Assembly: GCA_046349915.1 (NCBI GenBank)
Contig: JAXMBL010000005.1
Coordinates: 434,001-498,000, forward strand
Direction: 5' to 3'
DNA length: 64,000 nt
Origin: CAIXSC01 sp046349915
GTDB lineage: Bacteria; Planctomycetota; Planctomycetia; Pirellulales; Pirellulaceae
Both the position numbers and the translations under genes were made by a program. Numbering within the stretch: position 1 is the stretch's first letter; each line of letters begins with the position of its first letter. Positions 36,601 through 42,821 of the stretch are shown piece after piece. The notes under the pieces are model-generated. The model was not told where the DNA came from and did no database searches. It saw nothing but the letters and a program-made list of their open reading frames with translations.

Positions 36601-37267
36601 CGGAGCCTATGGCGACACGCTCAACTTGTCGGGCGGTCGAGAGGCTCGCACCTACCTGCGTCCCTACTATGATTCGATTCTTCGAGCTCGACTCGCGGGC
36701 CACCCAAAGCAAGTCAAAGAACTGCTCGAACTTCAATGGGAAGCGACTCGCGGCGCCCATTACGTCAAGCCCGAACAATCAACCACGGTGCTCGCGCTTT
36801 ACCTGCTGGATGGCAAGGGATGGCTCTTCCTGGACGTTCCCCAGGGGGCGAGCAAGGCGATCAGTCTGGACGGTCATTGCTCGCTCAACGATCTTCGGCT
36901 GGCGTGCGGCACGGAACGTCCCAAGCTCCCCTTGCCGATCGAAGTCGTCAAGGAACTCGCCGGCCTTTCCGCTCCTCCCCAGGGATTGAATCGGGGCCAA
37001 GGACAGGCCGAATTGGAGTTGCCCGTCGTCGAATGCTGGTGGCGAGATCCGGTGCGAGGATTGGGGGAAGGGGAGCTCCGCTGGACCGAACGTTCTAAAT
37101 CGCCAAGTCAAGGCGGCGCTTCGGCGACTCCTCCCAGCAGTGGCAACGAATCTCCCGCCGTCGGCGAAAACGAGAGCACCGCGCCGTTACGAGTGATCAC
37201 TCGACGCCCGCAGTTAGACGACGAGTTTCCGTTTACTCTCCCAGAAAATCTGCGCCGTCGGCCTTGA
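33653..37267 (+). CDS. Caspase-family protein with long TPR-like C-terminal region and N-terminal hydrophobic segment
   Basis: 1204 residues from ATG 33653 (GGAG 10 bases upstream). The frame is open back to 33518 but that part is unconvincing. A hydrophobic segment at about 34-52 ends 'VWGQAPQ'. The caspase core begins 'RRTWALVIGIDYRE', with 'AQRDATAVAETL', His169 in 'YFSGHGVR' and Cys224 in 'VVLDSCHSGEIFSRA'. It ends with 'VNGDGDFLFWP' near residue 350. The remaining 850 residues are mostly helical. Stretches such as 'HALCRQADAWQRQNRWGEAD' and 'LMALVQKRMAWSYMEQWRID' read as TPR. The C-terminal tail is Pro/Ser-rich. It differs from the preceding caspase in tail and linker, so this is not a simple tandem duplication. 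The stop is 6 bases before the cytochrome gene. Confidence 0.88.
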   Translation: MCDRARFLARPIFNQSPRLKALPERCSGRPLTILSIATILLAATVLASPLTIVWGQAPQPNGPEVTRGLKKPTAVRGPLQPYRRTWALVIGIDYRERTDVERAHLPALRNAQRDATAVAETLRNLYGFDPVTLIGPDATAEAIAAELNKLRDPQQVQPEDGVFVYFSGHGVRTDVAAERGLIFPHDVVLNRGKPVEKYVRLHGDLVATLEQSPARQKLVVLDSCHSGEIFSRAARPASMLGGPVPPELIAEPVLQALASCRGAQVASDGVRGENSPFTAAFIRSLQRIPAREIGAQKSPITTSRLFVAMRSDLKSLRGGQSPDCRRLVNGDGDFLFWPRAAADFTPFADSVEDFELLQAMVPGEHGKWWFDETPWFIPGLRRMILEGKARQRGEARESAITRDSLAALAEAAVIEAEKVADPLIQLRVSQYRRLRGVAERGRLREEVAKIEAELAAIVANPAQGPAIEAPDLHLLAVVRHYLSLNGTSAARADVVAPPAQPIPDKDLPAKPAIANEETAASGNPMAAYTDALAAYADAEGRDRALAALCRCDLGNYLLDDRREWLRAAREFEAALAPFRDESEGMMAAVVAGEKTTFKEIPPAFHIHALCRQADAWQRQNRWGEADRCLDEALAVTQNFSSQHDLMALVQKRMAWSYMEQWRIDEAQRAFQESNRVLVSLAHERQTLPERPAGVVPSLAPPTADDSTRSQDFDRVLQHDYDDAIDYLHNQHGLAMASRFQGQVSEAAANYRWITGKLTLALSRLASEKTSSGAEVPTDVEPRLIERLINTQERLGDCNLFGDPAVRDVKEAADDYRRALGWIGRMPAGRRSVLRASLLFKQALALATPSSAQDVAHAEFLCQEAQDWLNQSTGATPPPLATLAALTPAIVRAYSTPQDEDRPSTDKAAQQSLSDLRQAIAAWSELDGQTLHRDQLELLLFASRILVERGDSLGKYQALRDTDHLLAFCRQTLSRGDVARSSAGGAYGDTLNLSGGREARTYLRPYYDSILRARLAGHPKQVKELLELQWEATRGAHYVKPEQSTTVLALYLLDGKGWLFLDVPQGASKAISLDGHCSLNDLRLACGTERPKLPLPIEVVKELAGLSAPPQGLNRGQGQAELELPVVECWWRDPVRGLGEGELRWTERSKSPSQGGASATPPSSGNESPAVGENESTAPLRVITRRPQLDDEFPFTLPENLRRRP

Positions 37268-37273
37268 GAACTT

Positions 37274-39673
37274 ATGTCAGTATCTGCCCCAATACCTCCC
37301 TCCAAGTCCGCGACTCAACGGACCTGGCGCACCTCGTTTCAATGGCAGACGCTGTTGCTGGCGGGCGCCGCTTGGTCGATATGGCCCACTCCGTCCATCC
37401 CTGCGATCTTGCTCAGTTACATCGTGGGACTAGGGCTCGCCAATTGGCTGTTGCCACGGCTGGAAAATGCCACGGCGAACGACGCCACGCATCAAGCGGG
37501 AAGCAGCGGCGAAACGCGCAAGGCCGCGAGTCGTTGGTGGTGGGTGCTGATCGCCATCGCGCCGCTCGTGGCCGGCGGAAAGGCGCTATGGAAGCTGCCA
37601 ATGGCTGAAGACTGGACGTCATTTCGCGAGAATATTACGGATCGAGTCTATCTGGAATCGGTCCCGTCCATCATGCCTCGGCTGGTTGCTTCACATCAGC
37701 CACAGCGGTTCTTGATTCAGTCGCCGGGGTCGAAGCAGGTCGAGGTCGAGTGGGCTCGAGGCGCCGCGGCTCAGGCATCCATTCCGCTGGGCGACGGACT
37801 GTTTCTGATCGATCTTGATCCGAGACAGGTTCCGGAAGTGGGACAAGTCGCGTCCGACTCGCTTGAAGTCGCACTGATCGTGGACGGCCGTCGCCATTCA
37901 CGCACGCTGGACTTAGTCCATCCTCAGCCTCACCCTCGCTGGTTCCATTCGCTTCCCGAGGAAGGCTTGGCAGTCACGGTGAGCGAGGAAACTGACGAAG
38001 TGATCGTGGTGCGCCGCGATGGATCGTTCCGTAAGTTTCCGGTAGACGATGGGCCCTCGGACGCCGTTCTGTTGGCGGGCGGCAAGCAAATCGTAGTCGC
38101 TCATCGCTTTGCCTCTGATCTGTGGATCTTGGACACGCAAACGGGTGAACTCGTCCATAAACTCAACCTCGGTCCGTGCCAAAATCGGCTCGCTCTTTCT
38201 CCCGACCAGCGCTGGCTGGCCGTCGCCATGAACAGTTCCAGTCCAGGCATTCAATGGGTCTCCACGACAGGGCCTAATCGAGGAGAATTTTTGGAACTGA
38301 ACTTCATTCCCGATTGGCTGCAATTTGGGAGGGACGAGCGAGAGTTGGTGGTAACCGACCGGCGAGGCAAGTCTGTAGTCCGGTTGGAGAAGTCCGACGC
38401 ATTGGATGGTCCACGCTCCACTGACCCGACCAATGCGAGCCCTGACGGGACGAACGCGGAGGCTTCGGCCTGGCAGGTCTTGGGCGAGCCGATTGAGTTA
38501 GCGCGGCCCGTGGCCACGATGTGTCGATCCGTGGACGGGAGCGCCGTTTGGTTGGCGAGCACAGCGGCGACCACGCGTGCCCAGCCCATCACCGCCAACC
38601 ATTTCGTTGAGAACTCGATCATGCAGATCGATCTCGCGACTTGGCGAATTCGCGGCGTTGAGCGAACGGATCGGCGGAGTACGCGGCAAGACGGGGCAGG
38701 GGACACCGAACTGGGCATTTCCCCGTTGGGGCTTGCTCCATATGAGGAAGGATTCATTGCGGCCTTTGCGGGCAGCAGCGAAGTGGCCATCGCGTTGCGG
38801 GGACTGGAGAGCCGCTTACGCTTTGAATCGACCGCGCGTCATTCGATTTGGGCGCCGCATGGAGTGGCCGATTTGGGACAGAAAGTTTGGTGCGTCTCAT
38901 CGCCCGCGACGGGTCAGATAGGAGTGGTGCGAGGCGAAGAACTACTGGCGAAGATTGAACTCGCCGCCAGCGACGACGAGTTGACGACTCGTTCGCCAAA
39001 AGAGCTGCTGCGACGTCGAGGCGAGTTGGGGTTTTACGAATCAACGCGAGCGGGCCTGGCCTGCCAAAGCTGCCACTTGCACCTTGGGCCCGACTATTCA
39101 CGCCACAATATCGGCCAGGATGTCGATTCGGATTCTTTAACAGTGCGCGGGGTCGCGGGGACTTCGCCTTATTTGCGTGACGGCAGCAACGCGGGCTTGC
39201 GTTCACTGCACGAGGTGACGGAATCGGTCTATCGAGGGTATCGACGAGCGGTCCCCTGGGATCGTCGCGAGGCGCTGGCGGCATTCTTGGCGTCGCTTCC
39301 CGCCGAAGTGAATCCAAGGCAGTTAGAGCCGCTCGACTCGACTCGTATGCGGAAGGGGCATGCGGCATTTCGCAAGGCGGATTGCCATCAGTGCCACGGG
39401 GCGCCGGCGATGACGAATCTAGCGCAGCATCCGGTCCGACAATTATTCCCCGACTACATCTTGGACGAAGGTTGGTTCAGCGACTATCAACCGTTCGTGG
39501 ATACCCCTTCGCTGCGCGGCGTATCGCTGCATCCGCCCTATCTGCACGACGGGCGGGCGGCAAATCTCGTCGATGTCTTGCGCGAACATAATCGAGCCGA
39601 CCAACATGGGCGAGTCTCGGGACTGTTGCCGACCGAAATCGACGATCTTCTCTACTTCCTGGGGCAACTATGA
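37274..39673 (+). CDS. Membrane-anchored beta-propeller/di-haem cytochrome c protein
   Basis: 799 residues. Two hydrophobic segments occur near the N-terminus (about 24-55). A large beta-rich middle follows (about 130-580) with YVTN-like propeller strands such as 'HKLNLGPCQNRLALSPDQRW'. The C-terminal cytochrome part has two haem-c sites, CQSCH (Cys597-His601) and CHQCH (Cys704-His708). Each is followed by family-typical 'TVRGVAGTSPYLRDGSNAG' or 'PSLRGVSLHPPYLHDGRAA', and the protein ends with 'EIDDLLYFLG'. This layout resembles the MauG/di-haem peroxidase group. The N-terminal haem site lacks the usual 'GxxSCxSCH' context and is preceded by 'ESTRAGLA'. It is coupled by a 4-base overlap to the ferric-reductase-like gene, suggesting electron transfer between the two. 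Confidence 0.85.
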   Translation: MSVSAPIPPSKSATQRTWRTSFQWQTLLLAGAAWSIWPTPSIPAILLSYIVGLGLANWLLPRLENATANDATHQAGSSGETRKAASRWWWVLIAIAPLVAGGKALWKLPMAEDWTSFRENITDRVYLESVPSIMPRLVASHQPQRFLIQSPGSKQVEVEWARGAAAQASIPLGDGLFLIDLDPRQVPEVGQVASDSLEVALIVDGRRHSRTLDLVHPQPHPRWFHSLPEEGLAVTVSEETDEVIVVRRDGSFRKFPVDDGPSDAVLLAGGKQIVVAHRFASDLWILDTQTGELVHKLNLGPCQNRLALSPDQRWLAVAMNSSSPGIQWVSTTGPNRGEFLELNFIPDWLQFGRDERELVVTDRRGKSVVRLEKSDALDGPRSTDPTNASPDGTNAEASAWQVLGEPIELARPVATMCRSVDGSAVWLASTAATTRAQPITANHFVENSIMQIDLATWRIRGVERTDRRSTRQDGAGDTELGISPLGLAPYEEGFIAAFAGSSEVAIALRGLESRLRFESTARHSIWAPHGVADLGQKVWCVSSPATGQIGVVRGEELLAKIELAASDDELTTRSPKELLRRRGELGFYESTRAGLACQSCHLHLGPDYSRHNIGQDVDSDSLTVRGVAGTSPYLRDGSNAGLRSLHEVTESVYRGYRRAVPWDRREALAAFLASLPAEVNPRQLEPLDSTRMRKGHAAFRKADCHQCHGAPAMTNLAQHPVRQLFPDYILDEGWFSDYQPFVDTPSLRGVSLHPPYLHDGRAANLVDVLREHNRADQHGRVSGLLPTEIDDLLYFLGQL

Positions 39674-40299
39674 GTGGCAGCGAACGCATTCCCAAAGACG
39701 AGATGCTGGTAGCCAGCACTTGGCTGGTCTTCGCCGTTGCCAGCGTCTGGGCCACTCGCTGGGATAGCTACTACATCGAGCGGGAACTCTTGGTCTGTCA
39801 GCTCAGCGGCTACATGACTCTGGGGTTCTTGGCCGTTTCATTGCTCTCCACCCCCGTCGTTCGCATTCTGGGATGGTGCGGCGTAGCCGTGGAGCCTGCT
39901 TTTACCGCTCGATGGAGCCGAAACACGGGCATCGCCAGCGGTCTTGCCGCCATCCTCCATGCCCTATTGTCGATCACCGTGTATCTCGACAACCACTGGA
40001 TGTTGACGCTGACCATGCCTTATCTCCGGTCGGGGCTGCTGGGGCTGGGAGTGTTTCTGCTGCTACTGTTGGCGAGCATCAAGCCGCTGGCCAAACGGGT
40101 CGGCTGGCGAGTCTGGGCGCCGCTCTATCGGCTGTCGTTTGTGGCCGCGTTATTCGCCTTACATCACCTGCTTTACGCACCCTTTGCCTCACGATCTTGG
40201 ACGCTGATCTTATACGGGATCGGCGCGGGGCTTTCGCTCATTCGCCTTATCCCCAAGCGTTCTACCCCACGCATGGCTGAGACCGTTTCTAGAAGTTGA
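39670..40299 (+). CDS. Ferric-reductase-like (MsrQ/YedZ-type) transmembrane haem protein
   Basis: 209 residues with six probable membrane helices and short loops. The family pattern is present: 'LSGYMTLGFLAVSLLSTPV', 'RWSRNTGIASGLAAILHALL' (candidate haem-ligand His), 'GLLGLGVFLLLLLASIKPL' and 'WAPLYRLSFVAALFALHHLL' (His pair). These match the cytochrome b-like ferric reductase domain, as in MsrQ or YedZ, rather than full NADPH oxidases, because no FAD/NADPH domain follows. It would carry electrons across the membrane to or from the coupled di-haem cytochrome. It is the last gene of the six-gene series. 198 bases follow before the next gene, with no terminator recognised. Confidence 0.75.
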   Translation: MSGSERIPKDEMLVASTWLVFAVASVWATRWDSYYIERELLVCQLSGYMTLGFLAVSLLSTPVVRILGWCGVAVEPAFTARWSRNTGIASGLAAILHALLSITVYLDNHWMLTLTMPYLRSGLLGLGVFLLLLLASIKPLAKRVGWRVWAPLYRLSFVAALFALHHLLYAPFASRSWTLILYGIGAGLSLIRLIPKRSTPRMAETVSRS

Positions 40300-40497
40300 T
40301 TAGGTCTGAATACTCGCCAATGGCGGTTGGAATGGACGTTTATCACACGGATTTCAGTGGCGGTCGCGAAGCGAGTGAACTAACATGGTACCGACGATGG
40401 GGTGTCGTTACCCGCAGGCGAGTGGACCTCGTTAGTCCACGCCGCTTAGTTTCTCCTAAGCGAAATGCCAGTCGTCCCACTTTCTTTGGAGCAGTAC

Positions 40498-41913
40498 ATG
40501 CGACGCAGAAGCTTCTATGGACTAGCCGCTCTGGCTGGTCTGGCGCTTTTCACCTTACCGGCTTGGCTGCCGTCGACGACGGGCGAGTCGTGGGCGAACG
40601 ATTCAACCCCTTCGGCCGCCAAGACTGAAGCCGCGGCAACTACGAGCGACGCGAATGCCGTCAGCCCAGCCGTCGAGCCTAACGTAGGGGTGATTTACGA
40701 TCGTGCATTCGACAAGTACGTCGACTCGGATTTCGTGGCCGCCGCCTGGAATCGGCTCGATGCCGACGCCTTGACCGACGCGGCGCTGCAGTTGGCGGAA
40801 GGCGAACGCATTCTGTTGCGTAGCCACAAGCTTGGCTCGGCCGCGGACGTACTGCGGTTGGCGTCGCGCATTGCGACCTCGCGCGGCAACAAGGAAACGT
40901 TGGCTCGCATTACCATGGCCGCGAAAGCGCTCAAGGTGGAGGATGTGGTCAATCAAGTCGCAGTGGCGGAAAAGCTGGGTGGGGCGAGTCGAGCGGACTC
41001 AGCCGCGGCCACCGTTCAGATCGACGAAGTCACGCCAGTGCAGTTCGCGATGTACCGCGATCTCGTGAATGCGATTCGCCGAGCTTCGTTGCGCGGGGAT
41101 CGCAAGTCGCTCGAGACGGCTCAACAGAGCGTTGACAAGATGGCTCGGTTGACCGAAAAGCAGCGGACGAATCTCAAACAGGTCTTTGAAGAAGCGATCA
41201 AGACGACTCCCGCCGCCGCCACCGCCGGTGATTCGGTCGCCTCGAAGCTCTCGAAACTCCAAGGCGCCAGCCGGAACGACGACGAGATACTCAACATCGT
41301 GGGTCGAGTGATTCGCGCGGTCGACACGGTGGTGAACGACGACTTCGGTCAAGGCCATGGTCATGGTCATGGCCGAGGCGGCCGAGGACACGGTCAAACT
41401 CGCGGTCACAACCATGGGCAAGGAGGCACTTGGACGTACTATTACGATGAGGATGACGGCGAGTACTACGACGACGAAGAGTGGTATGACGAGGAAGATG
41501 AGGAGTGGTACGACGAAGATTACGAAGATGAAGACGCAGACTGGAATGGCGGCGGACATGGCCACGGTCACGGTCGCCGTGTAATCATCGGTCATGGCCA
41601 TGGTCATGGACACGGACAAGGCAACTTCGGCTCCCGCAGAGCCCCGAGTTGGCTCGTCGGAAAATGGCAAGTTGAGAATCGAGCGTTAGGCGCGCCCAAG
41701 GAAGTCTACACGTTCGCCTCCGATTTCACTTACACCAAAGCGTCGACTCCGAATGCGTATCGCGCCAGAACCACTCGCACAGGACCCTTCGTCTTTGCCT
41801 GGGCGAACGGCAGGCTGACGATGGGGACGACCAGTTACACGGTCGCCAGCAGCGGCGCTCGCATGACCTTGACCACTCGCGGCCGCACCGTCACTCTGTT
41901 CCGAGTGCCGTAG
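40498..41913 (+). CDS. Exported protein with His/Gly-rich and Asp/Glu/Tyr-rich low-complexity segment
   Basis: 471 residues from ATG 40498 (TTTGGAG upstream). A signal peptide ends near 'GESWAND'. The first half is helical with no recognised family. Residues about 286-375 form a low-complexity block in order His-Gly repeats ('GHGHGHGRGGRGHG'), an acidic-aromatic run with 'YYYDEDDGEYYDDEEWYDEE', then another His-Gly run ('GHGHGHGHGQG'). The C-terminal 90 residues ('LVGKWQVENRALGAPKEVYT') look like a small lipocalin- or DUF-like beta domain. The His blocks should bind Ni, Zn or Cu, and the acidic block could bind Ca. Function is unknown. A strong terminator lies downstream, so it may share a transcript with the preceding operon. 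Confidence 0.8.
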   Translation: MRRRSFYGLAALAGLALFTLPAWLPSTTGESWANDSTPSAAKTEAAATTSDANAVSPAVEPNVGVIYDRAFDKYVDSDFVAAAWNRLDADALTDAALQLAEGERILLRSHKLGSAADVLRLASRIATSRGNKETLARITMAAKALKVEDVVNQVAVAEKLGGASRADSAAATVQIDEVTPVQFAMYRDLVNAIRRASLRGDRKSLETAQQSVDKMARLTEKQRTNLKQVFEEAIKTTPAAATAGDSVASKLSKLQGASRNDDEILNIVGRVIRAVDTVVNDDFGQGHGHGHGRGGRGHGQTRGHNHGQGGTWTYYYDEDDGEYYDDEEWYDEEDEEWYDEDYEDEDADWNGGGHGHGHGRRVIIGHGHGHGHGQGNFGSRRAPSWLVGKWQVENRALGAPKEVYTFASDFTYTKASTPNAYRARTTRTGPFVFAWANGRLTMGTTSYTVASSGARMTLTTRGRTVTLFRVP

Positions 41914-42032
41914 AGCCGAGAAGTCGCAAGAATCGAAGAGGTCGTGACGCGGGCGAATGGCCCAGCTTCACGACCTCATGTTGCGGGTGCGACGACGCAC
42001 GGGCTGCGAGTGTTTCCCAGCGAACCCCCTCC

Positions 42033-42073
42033 AGAGACGGCAAGCAGACGATGCTGGCCGTCTCTCTTTTTTT
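42033..42073 (+). terminator. Strong Rho-independent terminator after the His-rich gene
   Basis: AGAGACGGC (42033-42041) pairs with GCCGTCTCT (42057-42065). An inner AGCA/TGCT stem extends the helix across a single mismatch, and C plus seven T follow (42067-42073). The gap 41914-42251 otherwise holds GGGAACACTGAT (about 42128) and a run of ATTCGTG words (42165-42199). That run recurs inverted at about 50222-50262. Confidence 0.85.
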
Positions 42074-42251
42074 GAACGCAAGCGAAGATCATTATTCGCC
42101 GTACTCGACTCCCCCCAGTTCCCAAGAAAAGGGAACACTGATCTTCGCTCATCCCGCCGTCCAGATTCGTGGGATTCGTGCGATTCGTGGTCCACCCACC
42201 TTCCGTGGTTCGCAGCTGTGAACTTGGCGGAATCATGCCCGGAGAGTCTTC

Positions 42252-42821
42252 ATGCCGAGAAACAGTCTCCCGCCTCGCGACTATCCGCATTTGGAGTTTT
42301 GCAGATGTTGGACGCTGACTTCGCAATCTCTACTCAACCTCGGACGTTGTGAAACGTATATCAAGTGCTTCGGGGAACTCCCCATCGACCCGACAGTACA
42401 GACGGAGCTGCGTCGAGTCTCACTTGAGCGAGGTGCTCTGGCAACAACGGCGATCGAAGGCAATACTCTGACCGTAGACGAACTGCGCGAAATGCTGGCC
42501 GGAAAGAAACTGCCAGAGAGTCGGGCGTATCAAGCCCAGGAAGTTCGAAACGCACTCGATCTGATGAATCAGCTTTGGCAGGACGTGGTTCTTGCCGGAA
42601 AGCGTCAATTGCTCTCGGTGGCGACCATCTGCGAATTCAATCGACAAGTCGGCAAGGACCTCGGACCGGCTTCGTGCAAATCAAATTGTACCGCGAGCAC
42701 GTCGTCACATGCCCGAATGACGAAGGCACGATGGGCAAGTAACGACCAGCCCCTGGCCCTTACTGCGTCACTTGCTCCCACTCTTCATATGATTCAATTT
42801 CCTCGCGCGACCCGAGCTTAA
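42252..42821 (+). pseudogene. Truncated Fic-family gene (N-terminal part only)
   Basis: The first two thirds read as the N-terminus of a Fic AMP-transferase: 'CWTLTSQSLLNLGRCETYIK', then 'LERGALATTAIEGNTL', which includes the inhibitory-helix motif (T-x3-E-G), and 'ESRAYQAQEVRNALDLMNQL', then 'TICEFNRQVGKDLGP'. After about 42670 the frame turns into unrelated sequence ('ASCKSNCTASTSSHARMTK'). The catalytic HPFxxGNGR segment is absent, and the ORF ends inside the convergent minus-strand gene (overlap 42760-42821). The gene is therefore a remnant, probably cut by a deletion. A frame change near 42670 (alternative frame LRANQ) may mark the joint. Confidence 0.75.
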
